DNA of 64,000 nucleotides. Origin: Gamarada debralockiae (Eukaryota > Ascomycota > Leotiomycetes > Helotiales > Hyphodiscaceae). Of this stretch, positions 12,210 to 25,200 are shown piece after piece (position 1 is the first letter of the stretch; the number at the start of each line of letters is the position of its first letter). The notes below the pieces were generated by a model. That model had not been told where the DNA came from, did no database searches, and worked only from the letters and a program-made list of their open reading frames with translations. The stretch covers positions 1-64,000 of the forward strand of contig NXFV01002054.1 in the NCBI GenBank assembly GCA_002803225.1, given 5' to 3'. Position numbers and translations under genes: made by a program.

Positions 12210-12816
12210 ACTCTGAAGGAAAGGGCTGGCATTTCGAATATTTTGGGCAAATGCCAGCTCCATCAACATGAACTGGAATCGAGCTGTCATTTTCTGCCAT
12301 AAACCCATAATTTAATTGCCATATATACAGAACATATCGGCAGAGCGGACACTGTCAAGTCGTGGGACGAGGTGATGCATGTTCGAGATAGTCACATGAT
12401 CTCGGGGCTCGGGAACCTCAAATTTGGTTTGCGTGCTATATATGTCTTCAATGTCCCCTGCATTTGGAGACTGGACGTTTATGGCAAGCGAGGTATGTTT
12501 CTGTGTTACTCACTTCATAGGAGGAAAATGACTAAAAATATTCAGCCTGTGATTCCCTCAACGAAAGCTCAATAACTACTTCCAATCTCAAGACCTTTAT
12601 CTAGGTAGAGATTCAGGGTCACCTTACAAGTACAGACTCTGCTCCAAACTCAAATACAGAAGCCGAAGTATCTGAACTTTGAAGCCTTTTGGACCGCATC
12701 CAACACGTCGGACAGTCTTCGGAAACAGAATTTTACCCTCCAGGCCTCCACCGACAAATCCAAGCATATCAAGATATCAGTTCTTTTTCATTTCAACAAC
12801 GAAGATAATAGAAAAT
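12210..12816. other. Intergenic, promoter side of the NmrA-like gene
   Basis: No convincing gene. A 67-codon frame at 12372-12575 shows no family features. The region contains the 3' end of the Hsp40-domain gene and the leader of the oxidoreductase. Confidence 0.4.
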
Positions 12817-13998
12817 ATGGCAGTAATGACCATCAGGCCTGTTGTTATCGTCGCGGTAAGTACGCCTTTCGGTGTCGAATCTTGATACCCTCCTTTTATC
12901 ATCACGTGATGCGTCCATACGATTTCCTGTGTTAGGACAATTCACAACAGCCTTTTCCAATATTCTTTTCAAGTTTACTGGCACTTTTACTTCCCCATTT
13001 TCCTCTGGATGCCTTCTATCTTTACTCAGCTAAAGGCGCCTCAGACAGCTACCGCACCCCTCCTTCCCCCTCTTCTACACACCCTCTTCCACACACCGGG
13101 CCTGGAAGTCACCGTTCTAACCCGCGAGACCGCCGCGTCAATTCCAATCCCCACCGCACACGTCCACGCCACTACCGGTCGGCGCAACAGCGTCATTCCT
13201 CCAACCACCTCCAGAATCTGGCATATCAAGACCTCATTCGCCGAAACCGAGCTTGCTTCCCTCCTGAAAGGCAAAGATACCGTGATCTGCTGTCTTACTG
13301 GAGCTGATGTCCATCTCTCCCTCTCTTTGGTGGAAGCCGCGCAAAATGCTGGCGTGAAGAAGTTTTTGCCAAGTGAGTATGGTCTCGATACAGGTAACGA
13401 GAAGATCCGCGCTTTGTTGCCGCCATATCAGACGAGATTTGAGATCCAAGGACGCTTGAAGTGGAGTGGTATGCGCTGGACGGCGATTTATTCTGGTTTG
13501 GTGCTCGAGGAGGCGCTGAAAGCGAATGGGATTCTCGACATCGATGTGCTCTGGGCCTCCGTGGCGGTGTTTCCGCATGACGAGAAGGCCAAAGTCGCTT
13601 TTTCTTCTTATAAAGACGTCGCAAACGCGATCGTTGAGGTAATTACGGAGAGTGGAGAGGCAAAGTCAAATCAGGTGTATGCGGCAGGATTCCTGAAGAC
13701 ATTGGAAGAGGTTATTGATGTCGTGGAGAAAGAGCTGGGGAGGGAAGTTGAGAGGTATGAGGGCAGTCTTGAGGGCGCCAAGAAAGAGGCGGCTGAGAGG
13801 ATGAAGATGGGATATTTTGATGGGGGCCTCAGTTTGATGGGACGGGTTGCTGTATGGGATCAGAGCATTGATGCTTGGGGTGCGTGGAATGAGGGGTCGG
13901 CCGTTGAGAAAGAGGGTGGCAATTGGGAGAACGAGATTAGAACGGTGATTAAGGTGGTGAAGGAGGGACAGATTAAAGGTGATGACTGTGGCTGCTAG
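12817..13998 (+). CDS. NmrA-like / isoflavone-reductase-like NAD(P)-binding protein
   Basis: A cytosolic atypical short-chain dehydrogenase-fold protein of the NmrA/isoflavone reductase family. The small first exon 12817-12855 (MAVMTIRPVVIVA) supplies the first beta-strand of the Rossmann fold. The second exon runs from about 13036 to 13998, giving about 333 aa. The acceptor is uncertain: AAG at 13035 gives AAPQTATAPLL in the nucleotide-binding turn, while CAG at 13029 gives a slightly longer join. The glycine pattern of this turn is weak in either model. Downstream landmarks are LEVTVLTRE, GKDTVICCL and KFLPSEYGLDTG, the last strongly diagnostic. The C-terminus has EKEGGNWENEI. Members either reduce phenylpropanoid-like substrates or act as NADP-sensing regulators; which applies here cannot be decided. 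Confidence 0.8.
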
Positions 13999-16900
13999 AT
14001 TTGGGACTTCACCAAGTGTCAGAATTTTCGAGTCACTATTCCTGGTCAAGAATCGATATGCTTCAATGTCGCAATGTTTCACCCCGCAAGCCGAGCTCTT
14101 TGCAAAGAAGTTCTTGAGTTCATACTTCTTTTATGAATGAAATTCAAAAATGAGGCGATGTTTAAATCATGTTTTACATCAGGTGGTCGCGAAAGGAAGA
14201 ACGCTGGCAGGAGGAAAGGAATGTTGGGCGGAATACCATAGGAAACGCGGTAAACTTCATGGAATTATTCGGTCAAGTTCTATGGTCTCTTCGCACCATG
14301 CAGTGGGATATTCAGCTCCTTTCGTTCCAAAGGTGGTAGAAGAATGGCCACAAGATCGACTGATTCCACCCTTGACCCCATTTAAAAGCATCTTGAGATT
14401 CCTATTCGCAAGGGCTACAGAGAAATCTTCAATCATTCAAAGTATTTGATCTGGGAATAGGTTCTGGAGTCTCGAGCGGCGGCGATAATTCGCAATCTTA
14501 CACTCATTCAGTCTTGTTACCAAACTCCGCTTGAAGTTCACGCCTTTTCCAAGGAATTACAGTCCTGCTCCCCAATCAGAAGGAGTGGTGAAACCCCGGC
14601 GAGAATTAAGATGACAACGGCAGACCGGATGACAACAGAAAATACCCCTTCATGTCTCCGGCCAAACGCGAAGATCTGCGGTGCTTTGCTCATGTGACTT
14701 TGTTCACTCCAGAGATTCACTCACAGCTTGGTGAACTTCTCTGGAGCCTCGTCGATTGCATGCTCGAAAACCTTGAACGCTTTGGCTTGGTTAGCCGGGA
14801 TCTGGGGTCAAACGCAAGATGAATCTGTTGATGAAGATGCTAGGCATGGGATTGAAGGCGAGATCGATCAATCGTGACCAATGCCTCAAAACAGGGCGAA
14901 CTTCAGAACCTCTGCATAGTTGTACATACTCAAGGAATGCACACTCATATCATTCCAACTTTCGTCGCCTCGCAGTCGGAACGCTCTCTCCAAACTCCCG
15001 CCACGGATGTAGTTCCTCAAGCTCCATCCGCGCACTTTGCATGCGAATCGGTATGAGATCTTAATAGCCGCTGCCCACATTTGAATTGAGTGATATGCGT
15101 CCCTTGTATGACCAAACCACCATACACAGCAAGCTTCCATCACAAAACTATGCTCATAGATGGGGAAGTATGCCCGTACGCCCGCTCCCCATCCCTAGCT
15201 CTTGTTAACAAAACTTTGGAGTCTAGGGTCCTTATCCTGAGTCGCTCGCCGGATCAGAAACAATGATAACGAGAAACAAGTCGACGGCGATAGAGACCAC
15301 GACAGCGAGAATTGGGAGTTTCGCAGACCTGGAATAAAGCGGGTTCGAATTGAAAGGGCGGCGGAGTGAGCCTTGGAAGGTTTGGGGTAGGGTAAATGAT
15401 AGTATGAGTTAGAAATCTTCGAAGGCGAGGAAGTGATGGTTGGTTTTCATTTCCTACCTCTGAACTCGCTGTCCAGCTTGAAGAGTGGAAAGGTTGAAAT
15501 AGAAGGGACTCTCAAGTTCTGACTCTCCTCCTCTCGGACGCAATGAGGAGGAAATGCTAGAAGCCAGACTTTACTTGGCAAACCCCACTACCTCCCTTCC
15601 ATGAATTCTGATCCTTCGAAACTCGCTCCATTTGATAAGACTTCAGTTCTATAATATGTCTTCTTGTATGTGGACTGCTCTTTCCTCCAACGTAGCATTC
15701 CCAAACCAAACCCTGAAACGAAAAGTGGCATCTCTGTGCTTTTGTCCAGCCGCAGAATCCACTCGGATTCACTTTCTCCCCACCACCACAATCCTCCATT
15801 CCAATCCAGTAAACGCCCCAACTTTGCATGTTCGGAGCTGAATACCAGCCAGACTCGGGAGGAATTACGATAACGTGAAAGGCAACGACAATGGAAGTAC
15901 AATGACGACCACAAAACACCCATTTCCGCCGTAGGGGCAAGCTCCAGAAGCTTTGCTTTCTTGGCCTCGAAAGGTTCAAATAATGCTTGAAGCTATCTCA
16001 TTGCCAACTTCTTCAACCTCTCCAAAACTCTCATGAGTTTGGCGCTAATATTGACTAGCAAATGTGTGAGGATATTGATTAGCAAGAGTACTACGTAGAA
16101 CTCGAGCATTATATATAGTTGTGAGTCTGGTGAACGCCAAAAGCATGGATCTGAGTTGCTCCTCAACACTTCGAGGAGAAATTAGCGTGGTGTTCCACAG
16201 ATCTCCCTACCTTCGTTCAACTTCCTAGCTATATTTTTCGCAAGAGCTAGGATTAGAGGGCCAAACAATCTCAATCGTCCAAATCCCTCGATGGGTTACA
16301 TCGGGATTTCGAAATCTCAAATCGGCGTAACGGTGCGTGAGAGAGGTATTTGTTCTATGATATTCTCCTTAACTGAAGTCCTCTTCAACCAGGGCTTTGA
16401 AATATCCAAGTCCTGGTCACTGATCAGAAACAAAGAAATGACGACAAGATTCAAAACAATAACATTAAATGCACCAACGACGACAAATCTCACCGAATCG
16501 CCATCTGCTACGTCCAAGTCGCTCAGATCTGCCAACCCTAAGGCATCCCTTTGCGAGCGGATATTACTTTTAGCTGTATCTCAGAAGCAGTCCCTGGACT
16601 ACTCTGCGTGAAGAGAGCATGTTGAAGCGTGGTGTCCGAATACCTACAGAAAATCTTGGGGTATGCATTGATAAGGTTGTAGTCCAAGTGAGGGAGGAGC
16701 TCATTCGCGGACAAGCGTCCAATGGTGTAGACGATGGCCTTGGGTGCAATCTACTTCTCGCGCCCAGAGTCGGCAAAAACTCGAACATAGATATTGTAAG
16801 CGTAAGGACTGCGACACTTTGTGAGAGGATCCGATGCGCGAATTCGATGCCAGTCAAAACCACTACGTTTCCGACAAGTAGCTTTGGGCAAAGTACCTTG

Positions 16901-18243
16901 ATCCAACTAAGTATACCTGTTTATGGATTTGGATGGAGATGGTAAGATTCACTGGCTCCGTAGACAGTATCTGCCCGTTCGTAGCCCCGACTCTGCAAGT
17001 ACACTCTCGGAATTCGAAGTATCACCCTCTTATAGATAGCAAAGCCTGGAGTTCTGGTATTTGACTGAAGGGAGAGACGAGATCTAAGACGACGGCGAAA
17101 AATCGAACGACGACGACGCGACAATTAAACGCCTCAGCAGAATCCCATTTGAAAGAATCCCAGCGCATTGAGAATCGGAAATCGATTTAAAGACTTGCCC
17201 ACATCAACTCTAAATCCCGAATGAATCATATGAAAGCCGCATACTTCGCAGCTCATTCAAGTCTCAATGAGTTTCTCAATTGTAACAGAGGTTAGAAGTT
17301 GAAGGGAGAAACGAGGACAAGAAAAGCACTTGTTGAATAGCCAACGCAGTGGGAAATATTACGTATTTTGTAAATCGTAATGTTTTTGATTTCATCCTCC
17401 TCCTAAATATCTTGAAATCAATACATCGAACGCCTACACCGTCTACAAAAGTATCGAGGTTCCTATTCGCAAGCTGCGGAAGAAACCCCAAGCATCAGGA
17501 TGTCATCGCAGCGGCCGATCGGTGCCTTTTCAACTGGGTTTTGGAGCCTAGATGGCTCTTCCAGGCGAGTGAGGCGAGCGTTTGAGCGTAGGACGAATTC
17601 TGCTGGCGATTCCCTATTTCCTGCAAGGGCTGGGTTTCAGATCACTGTCGCGGAGAGGAAGAAATGAGGATGAGATCTGCGACAACAGCGATAGATGCAA
17701 TGACGACTATGAATGATATGGTCAGAGCTAGAAGCGGGCTAGACGACGATTGATGAACTTGCAGACTTGAAAGTTCAACTGAGAATATGTATGATTCAGG
17801 TGCTACTTCGAGTCATGATCCAGGCGTCGGCAAGTTATATGAATGTGCATGAAGAAAGCGAATAGGGAAGGAGGAAATTTATATGAAGCACTTGCTGGTC
17901 ACTACACAGTTGAAGAGGGACTTGTATGTTTTCGTAATGTTTTTGGTTCGTATTGCAAAGTAGTTTCTATAAGACTAAGGTGTGAGAAGACAAAAAACAA
18001 GTCCATCCATGGTGAGGACTGATATAGAACAGTAACATGCAAGGCACTTTATAACACCGTATCATCATGGCCCCCATCCCATCCTTCTGTACAGGTATCC
18101 TCCCACCAATAATCAGACAAATGAAATAGTTTGCAAAGGGGTAAACACAAACGCCGATGTCAATCTTTCTTCTTCGACACCACAATCCCACGCTAAATCG
18201 CAGCAGTAAAACAAATTCTCCTTATCAAGATGACGGGAGTAGA
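13999..18243. other. 4.2-kb gene-poor region with short hydrophobic minus-strand ORFs
   Basis: No large gene is supported. Five short minus-strand frames each contain one hydrophobic segment close to the stop. They are 14720-14538 (VVIRSAVVILILAGV), about 15400-15232 (ILAVVVSIAVDLFLVIIVSD), 16109-15993 (YVVLLLINILTHLLVNI), 16535-16317 (FVVVGAFNVIVLNLVVISLF) and about 17810-17642 (FIVVIASIAVVADLILIS). The second and fifth share the SIAV...DL/LI pattern and end within about ten residues. A 14-bp word TTCCTATTCGCAAG occurs at about 14399 and again near 17459, which hints at old duplication. They could be terminal exons of a small tandem membrane-protein family or decayed copies. The reading is tentative. 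Confidence 0.3.
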
Positions 18244-20068
18244 CTATAGCTCCATCGTCAAGCCTCGTAACCTCTCAGTCATCGTCTCGAGACTGGCGCA
18301 GATACGCTCAACCTTCTTCATCGCAGCCTCAGCAGTAGCAACCTCAGACTCAACGAGTTCGTATTGGCAAGGCTTCTCGATAGTGATGCCAGCAAGGAGA
18401 GCAGTGATATCGAGTTCAACTGGGGCAGGAGTAGTGGCTTTGGGTGTGGTGGAGAAGAGAGCGAATGCTGGGTCGGCATCGAATTCCTCATCGACGATCT
18501 CGACTTCCTCAACCTCAACGGTCTCGGAGATAGGAGCGCGCTCGATGGTAGGGAGCTCGACCTTCTCGTCATCGGAAGCGAGAGGAGTGAAGGCAGGACC
18601 CTTTCCGGAGAGGACTTCGGCGTCGAGGATGGTCTCAGGCATACTGAGGACGGAGAAAACCTGTGGTTGGTAGGAGAATGCACCGTCGGAGTTAAGGTCA
18701 AGCATGGAGAAGTCCATAGCGTGCTCGGGGATCATAGCCATGCCGATTTGTTGCTGTTGCATTTGTTGTTGGGCGGCGTAGGGGTTGATGTCCTTTCGCA
18801 CTTGTCTGTTCTCGACCTGTGGAACAGGGGTGGGTGTGGGGGCTGGTTGTTGTGCGGCGGGGTTTTGGGAGAGGGTGTCGAGGAAGCCGGAGAATGACGG
18901 CGAGGACAGAAGCATGCGGGTGAGATCTGAGAGACGGGTGTTCTCGTCCATCAATGCGCGGTTTTGCGAGCGGAGGTCGGAGTTCTCATTGACCTTGGCT
19001 GCGATTTCGCCCTCAAGTTGGCTGATGTATTCTGCGTACTGTTAGTATAGTTTCGAAGCGATGGTGTCGTGATAGCTTACCCTTTCTTCTTGATCGGAAT
19101 GCGCGTGCAGAGACCTTGTTGCGGAGCTGTCGGCGTTCCTTGCTGCTGAGCTTCTTGCCTTCCTCACTTGCCAACAATCGCTCATCCTCGTCCATCTCCT
19201 CCTCATCCTTTCGCATGCGTGAGACTTGAGACACGTTGGCATTTGGTGTGTGGGAATCCTCGCCGTCGGTGGTAACACTGCTCTGTCTCATCGAGTTAAG
19301 AAGTTGAGAGATCTTCTCCTCGACGATAGGATCAGCTGGTGCATGCGAGGCACGAGGTCGTTGGGATTGTCTTGACTGCTGTGCACCCATAGACTGTTGT
19401 CTTTGCTGTTGGATGATAGCTTGCTGTTGCTTCTGCTGTGCCTGTGCCTTTGCGAGAGCAGCTTGTTGTTGATGCATACCAGGCCAAAGACGACCAACAT
19501 TGCCGGATTGTGTTGGGAGGACGTGGGTAGTCGGAAGACTATTGCTTCCTCCGATAGCACTTGGGTCGACGAACTCAGATGACTGCTCTGGATAGAAGAA
19601 AGCAGGCTCATTGTTAGGCGAGTCGTACTCCATGTCGATATCCGATGGGTTGAAGGGTGTTTGTCTGGGTGCAGTGCCGAAGTCAACGAAGTCGTCGCTT
19701 GGGCTCAGTCCAGCGAGGTAGCTATCGGTGAAACCGTACTGGTTCATGTGAACATTCGACTGGTTGACAGCGAGGGTGTTGGCAACGGATCCTGGAGGGA
19801 TACCAGTTGTTTGTCGGTAGAGCTCATAGTTGTGGCTCGGCCCGGACAAAGTTGGTTGTGTGGAGGGAAGGGTGGCGGGAGTGTTGGATACTGATCTCGA
19901 GAATTGGGTCTTCGATGTCGCTGGCGAGATGGCGGGCGACTTGAATTCGGATTTGTATGATACAGTCTCGTACTCGGAGAAATCGATCAATGAATCCAAA
20001 GGATCGAGACAGCTGGCCTGGGAGTTGGACGTCGACATACTCGACGAGGATTGTGTTGAAGATGACAT
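18244..20068 (-). CDS. bZIP transcription factor
   Basis: Nuclear DNA-binding regulator of 591 aa in two exons, 20068-19081 and 19031-18244. The intron falls inside the basic region. Joined, it gives KERRQLRNKVSARAFRSRRK followed by EYISQLEGEI, matching the bZIP consensus N-x7-R and leading into the leucine zipper through NSDLRSQNRALMDENTRL. The N-terminal 220 residues are Ser/Pro/Gln-rich and probably an activation region, with a polyglutamine-rich patch (KAQAQQKQQQAIIQQQ). An acidic block (RKDEEEMDEDERL) precedes the basic region. The C-terminal part is again Pro/Gln-rich and ends in a helical segment. The upstream 400 bp (20069-20500) is rich in GATG/GGAT words. The regulatory target is not predictable from sequence. 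Confidence 0.92.
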
Positions 20069-23000
20069 GTTATGTTTATTTGGATGATCGGTCGGAATTG
20101 ATGAAGGGAGGAATATTCGATGGATTGTTGATTCACAACAATTATCCTTTTTCTCGTCCTTCGGTCGGTTCTGAGGTTGTTTTGTTTCTCAAGACTCCTT
20201 TGATGGGGTCTGGGTGGTTGATGAAGAAATTGGGTGCCTTGGGAGGAGAGATCAGGCTCGGTTAGAGGACGCGTGGCCTGCGGAAGCGCCAAGCAATGAG
20301 GGCCGGTTGGTTGGTAGCGATAGCGAGAATGCGCAGTCACTTCGTATTCGCTGCGTGATTTGGAAGGGTCGTAGGGATGTTTATGTACTCGTGAGGCTGA
20401 TATTCAAATCGAGTCGATGAGAATGAATCTATTGATGACAGATGGAGTTTGAGTTGATGTTTGATGGAGATGGATGGATGGAGATGAGGGAAGAAGGAAA
20501 GAGAGAGAGAAAGATGAAGAGAGACGGAGACAATTGTTTGGAATTGAGGCAGTACACAGCCAAAGTTGCTACTCCCGGAAGATCGGACAGTTCGGGGGTT
20601 TTAATCTTCTCTCACTCCTTTGCTCATCTGCGCTCCCTTTTTCGCTGAGACGCCTCCTTTCCACTCCATCATGCACTGCCTCAGCCTGTGCAAGGGAGCA
20701 CCAAGCGGCGTCCACTCACAACCTAGCAGTTTCCTTCAACCACCGACCCGCCGCGTGGCATTTCCCTGCTCACCTATTCCTGTCCATTCAGGCCAAAAGG
20801 TGGACAACCTCAAAGAAGCACTGCAAGCCCGTCGGGACCGAGCTTCTAGCCAATCATTTCTCCCAAATCCAAGAGCGGAGGAAAAGATCACCGACATTTT
20901 TGCAAATGCCGACTTCATCTCATTGGCTGGATCGTTTGGATATTTGCTGAGTCACCCAATTCATGCAATCGAACCAAGCCCCACCCCGTCACTCTGCGAA
21001 AGTGGACTTCCCCTCTTCATCCAGACTTCCAAACCTTCTAGATGATTTCCACTTCCGGCCATCTGAGCGGACTTTGCTCACCAAAATAGCATCGTGAAGA
21101 TTTTGTTTCATGTTTCAAGAGATGAAAAATAGAGATCGCCACCGGTGTCTTTGATTCACTTCGGAGAGAACCGTCGATCTTGTTGAAATGCCATAAGTTT
21201 AAATTGTCAATATGGAAGTGCTGCTCCGATCTTGGGATGGGTCGATCAAGAAAAGGGGTATTTTCGAAGGCATGGAATGATGGAAAGTCTCGTGAGATTG
21301 ATGAGGGCCTCGGTGCATGTGGGTGACATCTGAAGCCTTGAGCAATATCGGTACAACGATCGTGAGTTCAAGATTCATAAAGATGAGGCTGATGTTCAAA
21401 ACGCCAAATTCTGGGGAATGATCAACTTGAATCCTTTAATCCTCCCCAGGTCAACGATCGTTTCTTCTCTCACCTCACCCCATCAGTCCATCATCAACAT
21501 CAGACCGTAGTCACGCTGCTCAGTATGCTTAATCTTGCCTCCAAAAACTCAATCAAGCATTTCATCTCCATATCACAGCATAAATTAAACAGCCTCATTT
21601 ACACTCGACCTCACAATTCGGGACCACCTCTTGGCATCATGCCACCTTCTGCTGCCCTGTGCACCGGCACTTCTCCCCCACTCCCGAAATTCACCTGGGA
21701 AAATCTCAAAATAACGGCTCCCAAAAAGATATCGGTCTCCGAGACATCAATCTGATGGTGAGAAGGGCATCCCAGTGCAGCTGAACCTTCCCTTGAACTC
21801 AAAACCCCTCGACGGCGGTGCCTTCCGCAACGGTGAGGGGTGGGACTTATCTCTTATGCTTTAAGTCTTCGAAGTTATCATGAATTCTATTTTGATTGAT
21901 GAAGAGTGTGTTTGAGGATGTGGATAGGGAGAACGTGTAGGGAGGGGATGTTGTCATCTCCACAAGACTGATACGGCAACGGTTGTTTGAGCCGTGGATT
22001 TGCCTATCGAATTTGGATCTTGTTCTCGGACCTCTCTGCTTTCGAATCCAAAAAAAGGAGACCAAAAGTCGACTATAGTTGCCCAGGAGTTCGGACCGAT
22101 CGCTCATCCGCATCACCGTATTTCCGCATCACAAGCCTCAATTCATCAACTCACCAAGTAAATCAAGCCTCGCATCAAGGCCTACCAGGCATTTCACTCC
22201 CTTCAACCTTCCACTTCACTCAATCCAGTCTGCTCATCAAGCTTAAAATCTCTCCTCACCCAAACAGTAAAATCTGACTCTCCTCAGCCTCCACTCATAC
22301 GCTGATAGGTCAACACAGCCGAGCGAAGTGAAGCGAACTCGTAATCGTACTCGGACGCGTGGCAGTTCTTCGGATTGGGCTGATAGCTCCCTTTAAGGTT
22401 GCGAATCTGACGGATGTGGCTTGGTTTGGCCTGTGCCTTGCGAAAAAAAGCAAAAGCTGGAGGGAAGGAAAAGTTTAAATCAGAAGCTAGAGCTGATGCT
22501 AGAGATACTTAGTGAGGTTTCTAAAATAGTTAGAAGGGTTAAACGGAAAGTTGATATCATGAATAGTCTAGATTTGGGAGATGTGGAAGATGAGCTGGCA
22601 TGGAAGTGAGACGTGAAACAGCAGTTGAAATAAGGTGCAACACGTGATGAGTGTCATGTGATGAAAGAGGAATGACGACCTTGATGAGAAAAGTTCTCAG
22701 AAGGCAGAGAGTTCTGTAATACTTCAGTGATTCATTGGATTCATTTGCTCAGTTTCTTTCAGTGATCAACTTGACAACTTTTGCTGGTGCAGGATATATA
22801 ACAGATGCTCGCGCGGGCAGCTCTGGCTTCAGCATGCAACTACTTCTGCTACTGGTGGGCATTTTCTCTGGGAAGCTGGGCCAGTACGTTCAATTCCTCA
22901 CCTACTGTGGCATTTTGCTCCCGAAATTTCCATGTAGCCTTGTGGGACTGCTTTCATAGCCCATAGGCAAGACACTGTCGACCACGATGACTGCTCGACA

Positions 23001-23700
23001 ACGACAGTCGACCCGCCAATGACCGGTACAACCCCAATGACAGTTCGATCATTATCCATACTCAGCATGCATGTTGGGCTCTTAATATATGTTCTTAAAT
23101 ATTGACATAGAGGAGACTTTTGGAGTCCGCGACCTTCAGGATAGCTCGGTTCCCACGGCTGAAAAGTCCCAAGAAGGGTCGTTCAATCTTTCTCAATGTT
23201 TCTAGTGCTTGAGTGTTGAAAATTTCCTTGCGGTGACTAGCATTCATACAAGGTACGGTAAGGACAAAGAGGCAATTCATGGGAAACAAGTGAGAAATAG
23301 AGAGCATAATGGATCTAGCTAGTCGTGCACTTCAGGTGGCCACACTGAATAAAAGTGGCCGCCTACATTATGTCATCACCTGCAAAGGGTATTTGTGGTG
23401 CGGCCGTATTTGTTGTGTTCATTGTCCAGAAAGGACCTTGTTATCCAAGTGAGCCAGTTGAAAGACGCGTGAAACTTGCTACCATCGATTGAATTATCTC
23501 CACCATAGTGCCAATCACGTCAATAACACGCTGTCTCGCAATCAGGTTGCCGTCAAATCCGATGAGCATCCGCATACCATGCTGCTTCCGAACACAGCAG
23601 ATAGCCAGTGGTGCGCGGCTGGGCTGCCATCCGGCCGCGACTTTCGTCAGTCCTGGCCTGACCTCATTCTCCCAGTCCGCCTCAGGTTAGACAATCAGAC
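20069..23700. other. 3.6-kb intergenic region
   Basis: The first 500 bp is probable 5' leader and promoter of the bZIP gene, with purine-rich GATGGATGG runs around 20465-20490. Open frames at 20474-20950, 20620-21045 and 21987-22277 overlap pyrimidine-rich DNA and have no recognisable features. CACGTG-type words occur near 22640. I see no RNA gene, transposon or conserved domain. Confidence 0.4.
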
Positions 23701-23739
23701 AAGATCCATCGAAACTGCAAGAAGCTTTCGCGCTGGGGC

Positions 23740-25200
23740 TCAGCTTTCTGATGTTCTTGAGACGGCGGTATTCGTGCGGTCCCCGGCGGAGGAAATCGCC
23801 CTGGAGAGAGGGCAGGAATGTGTCGATAGAGTCGTTGGGTTTGATATTACGCGCACGGGAAAACTATCCTTTATCAGACCTACGATACGAAGGACAGAGA
23901 GTAGAGGAATGTTACAGCCTGTACCGGTTGTTCGGAAGACGAGGTCATGGGAGTTTTCGTATTTCGAGAGCGCAATGGACCAGCCTCCGTGGGTCATCAT
24001 AGAGGCGTAATGACTGAGGAAGTCCACTCGATGTTGACCTTCACATTGAATCTAACAGTGTGGAATGGCAGTATCTTCTGGCAGAGGGGCCAAGAGGCTC
24101 GAAACAAGTGCGTCTGCTAGTTCGGAGCGCCAGAACCTATCTGTTGCATCATTCTTGAGGTTCATGATATATTTGGTGAAGGTGTTGAAAGGAATGATGT
24201 TTTCAGTGGACTTGCCACTCGATGACGACTTCCCACATCAAGCTCAAAGACCGGCCATCTTCGGCGGCATGATGGAAGTCCACTGTAAATTCTAGAACCG
24301 AATGGATCATGGAAGATGCGGTATCTGATCTAGTACTTTCCATAGCCGACAATGAAACTATCCTCATCTCCGCTGAAGGACCGACTCAGCTCATACCAAT
24401 TCAAGTGTTCTTTGAGGACGATCTGAAGAGATTTGGCCGTCTCTGTCTTTGATCATTCTCGCTCTGAGAATAGGCATTGATTGAGTAGTAAACTCGAATG
24501 CTTGACGGGACTTGGCCAGGTGAGTTTCTGGTTCAAGCTTCAAGATTAATGGGTTGGTCAGAGCACCAGGCTTCAACACTGTCTCTCTCAGCATTCTGTA
24601 TTGCTCATGAGTAGTGGGATAGATGTCAATCTCAAGCTCATCCACACAGCACTGCTCTGAAGCTAGTCTCAATGCGTGGGTCTTGTCTCCTGCCAGATCA
24701 GACGATATTATGAGGCAAAATCATGTATATATTGATATCTAAGGAGGGAAGAATCGTGGGGTTGCCAGAACCCGATATACATGTAAACAGACCGTCACTA
24801 TAGCAACAACCAGAGCACAGATCTCATCTGACATCTCCACCAGCGAGAAAGGAAGTGGAACCTCAACTCTTTCACCTTCGTGGATTCGCATCACCTTGCT
24901 CATCTTGTCAAGACCGGGGGTTTCAAAGATCTCTCGGACGATAATCTGGTACTTAGCATTCTGCAGTTCGGCTACCAACTACATTGCCTTCACAGAGCTT
25001 CCGCCAAGCAAGGAACTCATCTTCTGCACCTATCTCAAATGAACTGATATTCAGGACCGAGGCCCACACTTTCTGGAGTGCCTTCTTCCTGGGATTCCGG
25101 TTCTCGTGTGCTCTGCATGCCTCCCATGTACGTGGCGATGTCTGATATTGTCAACGCCGCTGCCATGGCTTTCAATTTACCACGATCAGCTTTGTGCGAC
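23740..25200 (-). pseudogene. NRPS remnant: end of adenylation, carrier (T) and condensation (C) domains
   Basis: On the minus strand the order is NRPS-like but broken. At about 25190-25130, DRGKLKAMAAALTI resembles the end of an adenylation domain. At 25080-24920 a carrier domain follows, with KVWASVLNIS, the carrier serine motif LGGSSVKAM, then an in-frame TAG, then LVAELQNAKYQ and IFETPGLDKMSKVM. From 24660 down, the condensation domain starts (LEIDIYPTTHEQYRML). Later pieces are FHHAAEDGRSLSLMWE in the position of the HHxxxDG motif, DRFWRSELADALVS, and SVLRIVGLIKDSFPVRV near 23820. At least two frameshifts and several stops separate these blocks. It is a dead fragment of one module; the original product is unknown. 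It abuts an equally broken ABC-transporter piece. Confidence 0.75.

Noticed and set aside
20474..21045. Overlapping plus-strand ORFs of 158 and 141 codons upstream of the bZIP gene
   Set aside because: They overlap each other in different frames in CT-rich leader-like DNA, with no domain, splice pattern or compositional support.
23489..24010. Plus-strand ORF of 173 codons
   Set aside because: It is the antisense shadow of the NRPS condensation-domain remnant, whose motifs are on the minus strand.
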